Shown: in pieces, positions 1 to 8,085 of the stretch
Position numbering within the stretch: the stretch's first letter is position 1
Layout of the letters: each line of letters begins with the position of its first letter
NCBI RefSeq assembly: GCF_003344785.1
Contig: NZ_QPMK01000012.1
Coordinates: 62,001-126,000, forward strand
Direction of reading: 5' to 3'
DNA length: 64,000 nt
From: Thalassococcus profundi
GTDB taxonomy: Bacteria; Pseudomonadota; Alphaproteobacteria; Rhodobacterales; Rhodobacteraceae
Position numbers and translations under genes: made by a program
The notes under the pieces: model-generated
Told to the model about the DNA's origin: nothing
The model's database searches: none
Seen by the model: the letters and a program-made list of their open reading frames with translations, nothing else

Positions 1-1
1 G

Positions 2-568
2 GTGCGGCTGCGGGTGCTGTCGAGTTTCGAGGAACAGTCGGACGAGGCAGGCACGCTCGTTTGCGACGAGGAGGACATCATGGAAAGCAATGTTGTGGCC
101 GGTGTGGCCTATTCGCGCGACGAGGCCAAGATGACGCTGGTGTCGGTCGCCGACCGTCCGGGCATCGCCGCGGCGATCTTCACGCCGCTCAGCGAAGCGG
201 GCGTGAACGTTGACATGATCGTGCAGAACATCTCGGAAGAGGGCCGTACGGACATGACCTTTTCCTGCCCCACCGACCAGGTGAAGCGAGCCGAAAAGGC
301 GCTGGCAGCGGCCAAGGAAAAGGGCGACATCAACTTTCACGACCTGGTGGCAGACACGGGTGTGGCCAAGGTGTCGGTGGTGGGCATCGGCATGCGCAGC
401 CACACCGGCGTCGCGGCCAAGATGTTCAAGGTATTGAGCCAGGAAGGCATCAACATCAAGGTGATCACCACCTCCGAGATCAAGATCTCGGTGCTGATCG
501 ACCGCAAGTACATGGAACTCGCGGTGCAGTCGCTGCACGACGCCTTCGAGCTGGACAAGGCCGGCTGA
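2..568 (+). CDS. lysC: Aspartate kinase, C-terminal part (5' end outside window)
   Basis: This is the last 188 residues of aspartokinase, which phosphorylates L-aspartate in the first step of lysine, threonine and methionine synthesis. The kinase domain lies left of the window. What is visible is the regulatory half: two ACT domains at about residues 40-105 (starting MTLVSVADRPGIAAAIF) and 120-185 (starting VSVVGIGMRSHTGVAAKMF), which bind the feedback inhibitors. The reading frame is open to the first base, so the gene is cut by the window edge and not truncated in nature as far as can be seen. ptsP follows on the same strand after about 135 bases. Confidence 0.95.
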   Translation: MRLRVLSSFEEQSDEAGTLVCDEEDIMESNVVAGVAYSRDEAKMTLVSVADRPGIAAAIFTPLSEAGVNVDMIVQNISEEGRTDMTFSCPTDQVKRAEKALAAAKEKGDINFHDLVADTGVAKVSVVGIGMRSHTGVAAKMFKVLSQEGINIKVITTSEIKISVLIDRKYMELAVQSLHDAFELDKAG

Positions 569-703
569 GGCAGTCTTGGCCCGGAAGCGGTTGGCGCCTG
601 ATCGGCAGAACCGCCGACGCGTGACACGGACAAGTTGTGCGATGCGCTCTCCCCTTCGCGGGAAAACTCACCTATAGCTGGACCGAACAGGCGGGGGCCC
701 GAC

Positions 704-2944
704 ATGCCGGAACGCATCGAAAGCGAGAGCCGCAAGCTGCTGGGACGGCTGCGCGACACCATGGCCGAACAGGCCGCGGGTCAGGCGCGCCTGGACAAGA
801 TCACCCATCTCACCGCCGATTCGATGGGCACAGAAGTGTGCTCGATCTACCTCTTCCGCGACGAGGAAACGCTGGAGCTTTGCGCCACCGAGGGGCTGAA
901 ATCCGAATCCGTGCACCAGACCCGGATGAAGCTGGGCGAAGGTCTCGTCGGCCGCGTCGCGCGCACCGGCAAGGTGATGAACACCGCCGACGCGCCGCAG
1001 GCCCGCGGTTTCCGGTACATGCCCGAGACTGGCGAGGAGATCTATTCGAGCTTCCTTGGCGTGCCGATCCAGCGGCTGGGCGAAAAGCTGGGCGTGCTGG
1101 TGGTGCAGTCCAAGGTGGCGCGCGAATTCACCCCTGACGAGGTTTATGCGCTGGAAGTCGTGGCCATGGTGCTGGCGGAAATGGCCGAACTGGGTGCCTT
1201 CGTCGGCGAAGGGGCTGCGCTCACCGCGCGGCATACCCAGCCGGTGCTGTTCCGCGGCACCACCGGGCAGGAAGGCACTGCCGAAGGCCAGGTCTGGCTG
1301 CACGAACCACGGGTGGTGGTGACCAACATGGTCGGTGACGATCCGGCGCGTGAATCGCAGCGGCTGCGCGACGCGGTCGAGGCGCTGCGCGTCAGCGTCG
1401 ACGAATTGATGGCCGATGCCGGCGGCGATGCCGAACAGGCGCAGGTTCTCGAAGCCTACCGCATGTTCGCCAATTCCAAGGGCTGGCTGCGCCGCATGGA
1501 AGAGGACATCGGCCGCGGCCTCTCTGCCGAGGCGGCGGTGGAGAAAGAACAATCGCAGGCCCGGGCGCGGATGAGCCAGGTCACCGATGCCTACCTGCGC
1601 GAACGGCTGCAGGACCTCGATGATCTCAGCAACCGTCTGCTGCGCAACCTCACCGGCCAGGGCCGCGAAACCGGCGCAGACATGCCCGAGAACCCGATCC
1701 TGGTGGCGCGCAACATCGGCCCCGGCGAATTGCTGGAGTACGGGCGCAAGCTGCAGGGCATCGTGCTCGAGGAAGGCTCTGTCGGCAGCCACGCCGCCAT
1801 CGTCGCGCGGGCGCTGGCGATCCCGCTGGTGATCCACGTGGGCCGGATCACCAACGAGGCGCTGAACGGCGATCACATCATGGTCGACGGCGATCAGGGC
1901 GTCGTGCACCTGCGCCCCGACGACACGGTGCGCAACGCCTTCCGCGAAAAAATCGCGATGCAGGCCAAGGCGCTGGAGCGATACGCCTCGATCCGCGACG
2001 TGCCCTGCGTGGCCGCCTGCGGCACGCGCGTGGCGCTGAACATGAACGCCGGTCTGATGGCCGACCTGCCCAGCCTGCAAGGCTCGGGCGCCGAGGGCGT
2101 GGGGCTCTTCCGCACCGAGCTGCAGTTCCTCGTGCGCAACCAGATGCCGCGCCGGACCGAGCTTGCGGCGCTCTATGCGCGGGTGCTGGATGCCGCCGAC
2201 GGCAAGCGCGTGGTGTTCCGCACGCTGGACATCGGGTCGGACAAGGTGCTGCCCTACATGAAGCCCAACGACGAGCCGAACCCGGCGCTTGGCTGGCGCG
2301 CGATCCGCGTCGGTCTCGACAAGCCGGGCGTGCTTCGGATGCAGTTGCAGGCACTGCTGCGCGCGGCCAACGGGCGCCCGCTCTCGGTGATGTTTCCCTT
2401 CGTGGCACAATTCGACGAATACCGCGCCGCACGGGCCGAGATGGACAAGGCCATAGAGCGCGAGCGCATCCTCGGCCATACCCTGCCCGAAAGGCTCGAA
2501 GTCGGCGCGATGCTGGAAACGCCGAGCCTTGCCTTCGCACCCAAAAAATTCTTCGAAGAGGTGCAGTTCCTGTCCATCGGCGGCAACGACCTCAAGCAGT
2601 TCTTCTTTGCCGCGGACCGCGAAAACGAACGGGTGCGGCGGCGCTACGACACGCTCAACGTCAGCTTTCTGACGTTTATCGAAGGCATCGCGGACCGCTG
2701 CGCCAGCACCGGCACGCACCTGTCCTTTTGCGGCGAAGACGCCGGCCGCCCGATCGAGGCGGTCTGTCTCGCAGCCATCGGCATACGCTGCCTGTCGATG
2801 CGTCCGGCCTCGATCGGGCCGGTCAAGCACTTGCTGATGCGGGTCAGGCTGGACGCGGTCAAGGCGGTCATCGACGCCGCGCGCGAGCGTGGCGAGCAAT
2901 CTGTGCGGTCCGCTGTCATGCAGTATCTGAGCGAAACGCTCTGA
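704..2944 (+). CDS. ptsP: Phosphoenolpyruvate-protein phosphotransferase, nitrogen type (EI-Ntr)
   Basis: This is EI-Ntr (746 aa), which takes phosphate from PEP and passes it to NPr in the nitrogen PTS. Domains in order: N-terminal GAF (about residues 20-165), PEP-utiliser N-terminal helical domain (about 180-300), the swivelling phosphohistidine domain with the motif GSHAAIVARALAIP (phospho-His near residue 363), and the C-terminal PEP-binding TIM barrel with GVGLFRTE and GGNDLKQFF. The cysteine motif reads CGEDAGRP, whereas E. coli EI has a CGE-AGDP form. The frame is open further upstream, but the ATG at 704 gives the usual MPERIESESRKLL beginning. The lysC-ptsP neighbourhood is common in Rhodobacterales. 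Confidence 0.94.
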   Translation: MPERIESESRKLLGRLRDTMAEQAAGQARLDKITHLTADSMGTEVCSIYLFRDEETLELCATEGLKSESVHQTRMKLGEGLVGRVARTGKVMNTADAPQARGFRYMPETGEEIYSSFLGVPIQRLGEKLGVLVVQSKVAREFTPDEVYALEVVAMVLAEMAELGAFVGEGAALTARHTQPVLFRGTTGQEGTAEGQVWLHEPRVVVTNMVGDDPARESQRLRDAVEALRVSVDELMADAGGDAEQAQVLEAYRMFANSKGWLRRMEEDIGRGLSAEAAVEKEQSQARARMSQVTDAYLRERLQDLDDLSNRLLRNLTGQGRETGADMPENPILVARNIGPGELLEYGRKLQGIVLEEGSVGSHAAIVARALAIPLVIHVGRITNEALNGDHIMVDGDQGVVHLRPDDTVRNAFREKIAMQAKALERYASIRDVPCVAACGTRVALNMNAGLMADLPSLQGSGAEGVGLFRTELQFLVRNQMPRRTELAALYARVLDAADGKRVVFRTLDIGSDKVLPYMKPNDEPNPALGWRAIRVGLDKPGVLRMQLQALLRAANGRPLSVMFPFVAQFDEYRAARAEMDKAIERERILGHTLPERLEVGAMLETPSLAFAPKKFFEEVQFLSIGGNDLKQFFFAADRENERVRRRYDTLNVSFLTFIEGIADRCASTGTHLSFCGEDAGRPIEAVCLAAIGIRCLSMRPASIGPVKHLLMRVRLDAVKAVIDAARERGEQSVRSAVMQYLSETL

Positions 2945-3336
2945 GCGCAGCGCTGGTACCCGGTCTGAAACCGAGAGGCTGCGCCCGGCATTTCGTCACC
3001 AGGTTCCGCGTCGAATGCAGGTCCCCGGCACGACACTCGGCCTCGCAATCGGACAGGCCGACGGCTACGATGCCAGAGCGCGCGCCCGATGCGGATTTTC
3101 CGGGCATCGCGCGCGGTCACACCCAGGCGCCGTTCTGGCGCAGATCGTCTTGCGCCGTTCGCGCAAGAGGGCTATGGACCGGCCCCTGACTGGGGGGGTG
3201 CCCTTGGGGTCGGAGATGGCGCTGCTGATCGCCAGGTCTTGGGCGCAAGGGCCGGTACGGCCATCGGTGCCCCCACCTGTACCGCGCCCTCACCCTGACC
3301 GATTAACCTTAACAAAGTATTGAAACGCGCAGCGGG
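2945..3336. other. Non-coding gap between convergent ptsP and EcsC genes
   Basis: I see no supportable gene in these 392 bases. There is one bulged hairpin at about 3078-3114 (CGATGC 3087-3092 pairing GCATCG 3104-3109, extended by GCGCG/CGCGC). The end near 3300-3325 is AT-richer and contains TTAACCTTAAC. No clear U-tract terminator is present on either strand. Confidence 0.5.
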
Positions 3337-4086
3337 TCAGGCTTTTTTCAACCGTTGCCGCAACTCCGCCACCAGCGCCTCGCGCGGGCGGCCCGTGCGC
3401 TCGGACAGCCGCTTGAGCCCGAAATGGACCTGCGCCATGTCCTGATAATAGCTGGTGTAGGCATAGTTCGTCGCGGCCCCGGCGGCCGCCCCCAGGATCG
3501 GCACCGTCTGCGCCGCCAGCTTCTGGCCCAGCGCCGTGGCCAGCCGCGGTGCCACACGGGCCATGATCCCGTGCACCGTCGCCCCCGTCAGGGTGATCCG
3601 CGCCGACAGAAACGCCATGTCGGCGCCGTCATCCGCCTCCAGCGGGCCTGCGGTGCCGAAGACCAGCAGGCATTCCTTCTGGATCTCGGGATCGGAGGGA
3701 TCGTAGCCATGCTCTGCCGCGACGCCCTGGATGCTGCGCAACAGCACCGTGGTCGTGACCGGCAGCTCCGCCAGCGCCGTCGGCAACCCGCCCGCGCCGC
3801 CGGCTGCCCCCATGGCGGTTGTGACAGCGGTATTGAGCCAGCCCTTCTGGTCCGGCACCACCCCGCGCGATTGCGTCGCGGCCCGCATCGCCACTTCGAG
3901 CGCCCGGCGCGTCGTCTCTTCCAGCCGGTCCTTGATCCGGTCGGGCAGCCGTTCCAGCACGTTCTCGGTGAACCCGCCGACGAGGTTGAGCACCTGCAGC
4001 CCGACGCCGCTGGCGTTGCGGTGCCGCTTGGCCAACTGGGTCAGCGCAGCCTCGACATCCACGGAAACAAGTTCTGTGCCGGTCAT
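3337..4086 (-). CDS. EcsC family protein
   Basis: A 249-residue protein of the EcsC family, named after a Bacillus protein of unclear biochemical role. The sequence is largely helical with glycine/alanine-rich hydrophobic stretches, e.g. GAAGGAGGLPTALAELPVTTTVLLRSI around residues 95-120 and ILGAAAGAATNYAYTSYYQDMA near 205-225, the latter typical of EcsC C-termini. The open frame extends 79 codons upstream, but that extension is low-complexity arginine/alanine-rich and lacks a ribosome site. The ATG at 4086 is preceded by AAGGAAGGA. It is convergent with ptsP, and the GNAT gene lies 53 bases upstream on the same strand. Function is not known. Confidence 0.85.
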   Translation of the reverse strand: MTGTELVSVDVEAALTQLAKRHRNASGVGLQVLNLVGGFTENVLERLPDRIKDRLEETTRRALEVAMRAATQSRGVVPDQKGWLNTAVTTAMGAAGGAGGLPTALAELPVTTTVLLRSIQGVAAEHGYDPSDPEIQKECLLVFGTAGPLEADDGADMAFLSARITLTGATVHGIMARVAPRLATALGQKLAAQTVPILGAAAGAATNYAYTSYYQDMAQVHFGLKRLSERTGRPREALVAELRQRLKKA

Positions 4087-4139
4087 CGGCGTCCTTCCTT
4101 TTGTGAACGTGTTTAACATCGGAGCGCCGGCGGCGCATT

Positions 4140-4634
4140 TCAACCCGTGTGGCTCCGCACCGACTCGACCTCTCCGAAAACGCCGTCCCAGGCGCCATCG
4201 CGCAGGGCAAGGCCGAGGATCCGGTCCGAGTTCGTCGGCGGCGGCATCTCCACGCCCTCCAGACGGTCGAAGCCGAAGCGCCGGTAATAGGGCAGATCGC
4301 CCACCAGCAACACTCGGTCCCAATCCTTCGCGGCGCTGTGCAGCGTGTCACGGATGAGCGCGCCGCCCAGCCCCTCGCCCTGCGCGGTGGGATGCACGGC
4401 CACCGGCCCCAGCAGCAGCACCGGCGCCGTGCCGATCCGCACCGGCCAGTAGCGGATCGCCCCGCCCAGGAATCCGCCCTCGTCGCGCGCGACCCGGCCA
4501 AGGTCCGCCACCGGCGGCACCTCGTCGCGCAGCCGGTAGGACGACAGCGCAGTCCGCCCGGGCGCAAAGCACAGGTCATAAAGCGCCTCCACCTCCCAGG
4601 CATCGTCGGGCGCTTCTTTTTTCAGCGTGTACAA
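4140..4634 (-). CDS. GNAT family N-acetyltransferase
   Basis: A 164-residue GCN5-related acetyltransferase. The acetyl-CoA site is visible as LLGPVAVHPTAQGEGLGGALI, the motif A loop (normally Q/R-x-x-G-x-G/A, here QGEGLG). It is followed by VLLVGDLPYYRRFGFDRLE, the classic YYxRFGF motif B end. The overall pattern is the YhbS-like subgroup. No ATG is available at the N-terminus. I chose the TTG at 4634 (protein begins with YTLKKEAPDDAWEVEALYDL after Met) because GAGG lies 8 bases upstream. A longer TTG start at 4694 would leave almost no promoter space before the divergent flavin reductase. Substrate unknown. Confidence 0.86.
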   Translation of the reverse strand: MYTLKKEAPDDAWEVEALYDLCFAPGRTALSSYRLRDEVPPVADLGRVARDEGGFLGGAIRYWPVRIGTAPVLLLGPVAVHPTAQGEGLGGALIRDTLHSAAKDWDRVLLVGDLPYYRRFGFDRLEGVEMPPPTNSDRILGLALRDGAWDGVFGEVESVRSHTG

Positions 4635-4708
4635 GGGGCTGGCCTCGTGCAATCGGGTGCGATCCGGCCTATCACGGGGCAACTGCCACGGCAAACAGGA
4701 GTCCCGCG

Positions 4709-5317
4709 ATGTTCTACCGCCCCGAAGACGGCCACGGTCTGCCGCACAACCCGTTCAACGCCATCGTCACGCCGCGCCCCATCGGCTGGATCTCGACCCG
4801 CGGCGCGGACGGGTCCGAGAACCTGGCGCCCTACTCCTTCTTCAACGCCGTGGCCTATGTGCCGCCGCAGGTCATGTTCGCCTCCACCAGCACCAAGCCC
4901 GACCGCGTCGACACCAAGGACAGCGTCGCCAACATCCGCGAGACCGGCGTCTTCTGCGTCAACATCGTCTCCTATGCCCTGCGCGACGCGATGAACCAAA
5001 GCTCTGGCGCCTGGGACAAGGACACCGACGAATTCGAACTGACGGGCCTCGAGAAAGCCCCGTGCGAGACCATCGCCTGTTCGCGCGTGGCCGCCGCGCC
5101 TGCCAATCTCGAATGCAAGCTGACGCAGATCGTGCAGCTGCCAGGCGACGCGAATTTCGCCGTCTTCGGCGAGGTCGTGGGCGTGCACATGCAGGACGAC
5201 TGCCTGGTCGACGGCATCTTCGACGTGCTGACCTACAACCCGCTCAGCCGCATGGGCTACCGCGATTACACCGTGGTGCGCGAAAAGTTCGCCCTCAACC
5301 GGCCCGGCCAGAGCTGA
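4709..5317 (+). CDS. Flavin reductase / FMN-binding split-barrel protein
   Basis: A 202-residue protein of the flavin reductase-like family (DIM6/NTAB type). These proteins bind FMN in a split beta-barrel and usually reduce flavin with NAD(P)H. Family features are TPRPIGWISTRGADGSENLAPYSFFN near residues 20-45, the VSYALRDAMN segment near 85, and the C-terminal NPLSRMGYRDYTVV. The length is normal. It is divergent from the GNAT gene, with about 75 bases between. The acetyltransferase at 5433 follows after 115 bases that carry an unusual leader (see 5368-5425). The partner oxygenase, if any, is not in the window. Confidence 0.88.
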   Translation: MFYRPEDGHGLPHNPFNAIVTPRPIGWISTRGADGSENLAPYSFFNAVAYVPPQVMFASTSTKPDRVDTKDSVANIRETGVFCVNIVSYALRDAMNQSSGAWDKDTDEFELTGLEKAPCETIACSRVAAAPANLECKLTQIVQLPGDANFAVFGEVVGVHMQDDCLVDGIFDVLTYNPLSRMGYRDYTVVREKFALNRPGQS

Positions 5318-5367
5318 GCCCGAACTTTCACGACCGCCGCGAATGTGCTAACAACGGCCTGCAAGCG

Positions 5368-5397
5368 ATGGAGAGCGTGATGGACCAGACCCTTTGA
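5368..5397 (+). CDS. Putative 9-residue leader peptide upstream of the acetyltransferase
   Basis: ATG-GAG-AGC-GTG-ATG-GAC-CAG-ACC-CTT-TGA encodes MESVMDQTL. Its last codons and stop lie inside the left arm of the hairpin at 5391-5425. A ribosome at the end of this frame would open that hairpin and free the downstream ribosome site. This resembles the leader arrangement of attenuated chloramphenicol acetyltransferase genes. The leader's own ribosome site is weak, so translation is not assured. This is inference from architecture only. Confidence 0.3.
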   Translation: MESVMDQTL

Positions 5398-5425
5398 CAC
5401 CCTGACTGAAACGTCCTGTCAAAGG
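5391..5425 (+). promoter_or_regulatory. Inverted repeat covering the acetyltransferase ribosome binding site
   Basis: CCTTTGACA at 5391-5399 and TGTCAAAGG at 5417-5425 form a perfect 9-bp stem with a 17-base loop. The right arm includes most of the AAAGGAGG ribosome site of the gene at 5433. The left arm also reads TTGACA, so it could be read as a -35 box. The matching -10 would then be TGTCAA, a poor match, and the transcript would start almost at the ATG and lose the ribosome site. Translational control is therefore the better reading. Confidence 0.5.
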
Positions 5426-5432
5426 AGGCCCC

Positions 5433-6098
5433 ATGCCTGCACGTCTGCCCGATGCCACGCGCATCCACCCCATCACCCTGCCCGACGGATCGTCTCACGC
5501 CGGCACGGTATTCCTGAAACACGCCATCGACCATCCGCGCATCGAGGTGGGCGACTTCACCTATGCCTCGGATTTCGACCCGCCCTCCGCCGGCGGCTGG
5601 GCCGACAGGCTGGTGCCCTATCTCTTCGATTTCGCGCAGGAAAAGCTGGTGATCGGCAAGTTCTGCCAGATCGCCCACGGCGTCCGCTTCATTTCGGCCG
5701 CGGCGAACCACGCGCATCGCGGGATCACCACCTTTCCCTTCCAGGTCTTCGATCCCGACACGATGCTGGGCTACCAGCCCGACACCCGCGACACGCTGGT
5801 CGGCCATGACGTCTGGCTGGGCTACGGCGCGCAGGTGATGCCAGGCGCGCGCATCGGCAGCGGCGTGATCGTCGGCGCGGGCGCGGTCGTGCGCGGTGCG
5901 GTCCCCGACTACGCGGTTGTGACCGGCAATCCGGCGCGGGTGGTGCGCATGCGCTTTTCCGACACCGAAATCGCAGAGCTGCTCGCACTCGCCTGGTGGA
6001 ACTGGCCACTGGGGCACATCGCCGCCGCGCAGGACGCTCTGCAATCGGGCAACGTCGCGGCCCTCGCGCGCCACGCCCCTGCTTCATCTTGCCAATAA
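5433..6098 (+). CDS. Xenobiotic-type hexapeptide O-acetyltransferase (CatB/Vat related)
   Basis: A 221-residue left-handed beta-helix acetyltransferase of the CatB/VatD group, which O-acetylates small hydroxyl compounds such as chloramphenicol or streptogramins. Visible features are VGDFTYASDF near residue 45, the family signature KLVIGKFCQIAHGVRFISAAANHAHRGITTFPF with the catalytic histidine region around residues 75-105, and the hexapeptide turns ending in GAGAVVRGAVPDYAVVTGNPARVVRMRF. The ATG has a strong AAAGGAGG. The last six codons and the TAA stop belong to the dispersed intergenic element at 6078, so the C-terminal PASSCQ looks acquired. Drug resistance is not proven; many chromosomal members have unknown substrates. 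Confidence 0.88.
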   Translation: MPARLPDATRIHPITLPDGSSHAGTVFLKHAIDHPRIEVGDFTYASDFDPPSAGGWADRLVPYLFDFAQEKLVIGKFCQIAHGVRFISAAANHAHRGITTFPFQVFDPDTMLGYQPDTRDTLVGHDVWLGYGAQVMPGARIGSGVIVGAGAVVRGAVPDYAVVTGNPARVVRMRFSDTEIAELLALAWWNWPLGHIAAAQDALQSGNVAALARHAPASSCQ

Positions 6099-6131
6099 AC
6101 CTCCGGGGGGTTTGGGGGGCTGGCCCCCCAA
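6078..6131 (-). repeat. Modular intergenic element, copy 1 (single-hairpin form)
   Basis: Read on the minus strand, the copy has a 9-bp hairpin (TTGGGGGGC 6112-6120 with GCCCCCCAA 6123-6131, loop TG) followed by the shared core CCCCGGAGGTTTATTGGC and AAGATGAAGCAGG. The core overlaps the 3' end of the acetyltransferase gene and supplies its stop codon. Related copies are at 10234, 22336, 27369, 28930, 41682 and 61248. Confidence 0.75.
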
Positions 6132-6207
6132 TCGAGCTGCGGCTTGAGGGCGGCCAACCGGATTGGAGCGCAAGGGTTCGAAGCGTTTTACGGAAATACT
6201 GAACCTT

Positions 6208-6312
6208 GCGGGACTCCGCAGAAATTCTTTGAATTTCCGCTCTGTCCCGCCCGGTGCACAGGCAAGCTTGTGCACCATTGTCCCGCCCGTTGCACAGTCA
6301 CGCCTGTGCAAC
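6208..6312. repeat. Tandem hairpin array downstream of the SulP gene
   Basis: Three stem-loops lie in 105 bases. The first has outer arms GCGGGAC 6208-6214 and GTCCCGC 6244-6250 with an inner GAAATTC/GAATTTC stem (6221-6237). The second pairs GGTGCACA 6253-6260 with TGTGCACC 6269-6276. The third pairs GTTGCACAG 6289-6297 with CTGTGCAAC 6304-6312. The last two are copies of a 36-base unit starting GTCCCGCCCG (6244 and 6280). They differ by a compensatory G-C to T-A change in the stem. The array sits between convergent genes, one base after the SulP stop. Confidence 0.8.
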
Positions 6313-6313
6313 G

Positions 6314-7945
6314 TCAATGCCCGCCGAGGATCCCGGTGCGCACGCCGTAATTCGCCGCCAGCGCGTAATCCGGGTCGTCGTCGCTGTCGACCATCAGATG
6401 TCCGGCCTTCTTGAGCAACCGGTGGCAATCGCGGCTCAGGTGGCGCAGCTGCACGCGCTTGCCCGTCGCCTCGTACTTGCCCGCCACCGCCTCGATCGCC
6501 TGCAGCGCGGATTGGTCCACCACCCGGCTGTCGGCGAAATCGACGATCACGGTCTGCGGGTCGCGGGCGGGATCGAACAGCTCGGCAAAGCCCTCGGCCG
6601 AACCGAAGAACAACGGCCCCTGCACCTGGTAGACCTTGGCGCCCTCGGGCGTGACATAGGTCTTGGCATGGATGCGCCGCGCGTTGTTCCAGGCATAGGC
6701 CAGGGCCGAGACGATCACCCCCACGACCACGGCCACCGCCAGGTCTTCGAGCACCGTCACGACGGTCACCAGCAGGATCACGAAGGCATCCGTCCGCGGC
6801 ACCCGCGCCAGGATCCGCAGCGAATTCCAGGCGAAGGTGCCGATCACCACCATGAACATCACGCCGACCAGCGCCGCCAGCGGAATGAGCTCGATCAGCG
6901 GCGCGGCGAAGAGGATGAAGACCAGCAGGAACAGCGCCGCCGCGATGCCGGCGATGCGCGTGCGCCCGCCGGATTTCACGTTGATCATAGACTGGCCGAT
7001 CATCGCGCAGCCGCCCATGCCGCCGAAAAACCCGGTGGCGGTGTTGGCGACCCCCTGCGCGATGCATTCCTGCGAGGCGCCGCCGCGCGTGCCGGTCATC
7101 TCCCCCACGAGGTTCAGCGTCAGAAGCGATTCGATCAGGCCGATGGCCGCGAGGATCACCGCATAGGGCAGGATGATCTGCAACGTCTCGAGCGTCAGCG
7201 GCACCATCGGAACATGGAATGCGGGCAGCCCGCCCTGGATCGAGGCGAGGTCGCCCACGCGCGGCACTTCGATGCCGAAGGCGATGACGATGGCCGCGAC
7301 CACGCCGATGCCGGCCAGCGGTGCCGGAATCGCATTGGTGAGTTTCGGCAGCGCCCAGATGATCGCCATGGTCAACGCCACCAGCGCCAACATGGTATAA
7401 AGCGGCAGGCCCGAGAGCCACTCTCCGCCACCCATGCCGTGCCCCGTTGCCTCCATGGTGCCGGGGACCTTGAACTGGCTCATCTGCGCGAGAAAGATCA
7501 CGATGGCGAGGCCGTTGACAAAGCCCAGCATCACCGGATGCGGCACCAGCCGGATGAACTTGCCCCATTGCATGGCCCCGGCAAAGATCTGGATCAGCCC
7601 CATCAGCACCACCGTGGCAAAGAGGTATTCCACCCCGTGCTGCGCCACCAGCGCCACCATCACCACCGCCAGCGCCCCCGTGGCGCCCGAGATCATGCCC
7701 GGCCGCCCGCCGATGAGCGCGGTGATCAACCCGACGATGAAGGCGGCATAAAGCCCGACCAGCGGATGCACCCCGGCGACAAAGGCAAAGGCCACCGCTT
7801 CGGGCACCAGCGCCAGCGCCACCGTCAGTCCCGACAGCAGCTCGATCCTGATCCGCGACGGCGTCAGCGCGTCGTTGGGCGCGAGGCTGAGGTCGGGCAA
7901 AGAGATACGGTCGGCGAAACTCGCCAGGATGGGTTTATCGGCCAT
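6314..7945 (-). CDS. SulP family inorganic anion transporter with STAS domain
   Basis: A 543-residue SulP/SLC26-type permease. Its N-terminal portion has about 10-14 membrane spans with the family signature region GLTVALALVPEAVAFAFVAGVHPLVGLYAAFIVGL near residues 35-70. A C-terminal cytoplasmic STAS domain (about residues 410-510) contains VIVDFADSRVVDQSALQAIEAVAGKYE. Members carry sulfate, bicarbonate or other anions; the substrate cannot be read here. The ATG at 7945 follows AAGGA; a 28-codon upstream extension has no such site. Transcription ends toward the hairpin array at 6208-6312. Confidence 0.93.
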   Translation of the reverse strand: MADKPILASFADRISLPDLSLAPNDALTPSRIRIELLSGLTVALALVPEAVAFAFVAGVHPLVGLYAAFIVGLITALIGGRPGMISGATGALAVVMVALVAQHGVEYLFATVVLMGLIQIFAGAMQWGKFIRLVPHPVMLGFVNGLAIVIFLAQMSQFKVPGTMEATGHGMGGGEWLSGLPLYTMLALVALTMAIIWALPKLTNAIPAPLAGIGVVAAIVIAFGIEVPRVGDLASIQGGLPAFHVPMVPLTLETLQIILPYAVILAAIGLIESLLTLNLVGEMTGTRGGASQECIAQGVANTATGFFGGMGGCAMIGQSMINVKSGGRTRIAGIAAALFLLVFILFAAPLIELIPLAALVGVMFMVVIGTFAWNSLRILARVPRTDAFVILLVTVVTVLEDLAVAVVVGVIVSALAYAWNNARRIHAKTYVTPEGAKVYQVQGPLFFGSAEGFAELFDPARDPQTVIVDFADSRVVDQSALQAIEAVAGKYEATGKRVQLRHLSRDCHRLLKKAGHLMVDSDDDPDYALAANYGVRTGILGGH

Positions 7946-8085
7946 GGGGCGTCCTTGTGGGCTTGCTTGCAGGGCTGATACTGCACCGCAGCATGAAAAG
8001 CCACCCATGGCGCGGCCTTTGCGCCACAAAAGACCCGGCGTCGCGCCGCGAACGTGCCGCCGGGCCTCGCCCTTCGATGGTGCCG

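Noticed and set aside
668-2899. 743-codon open frame opposite ptsP
   Set aside because: It is a codon-phase mirror of ptsP with histidine/glutamine-rich composition. ptsP has complete domain motifs.
5394-5422. TTGACA with 17-base spacing as the promoter of the acetyltransferase gene
   Set aside because: The -10 would be TGTCAA (three of six), and the start site would fall at about the ATG, discarding a near-perfect ribosome site. Kept only as the alternative to the hairpin model.
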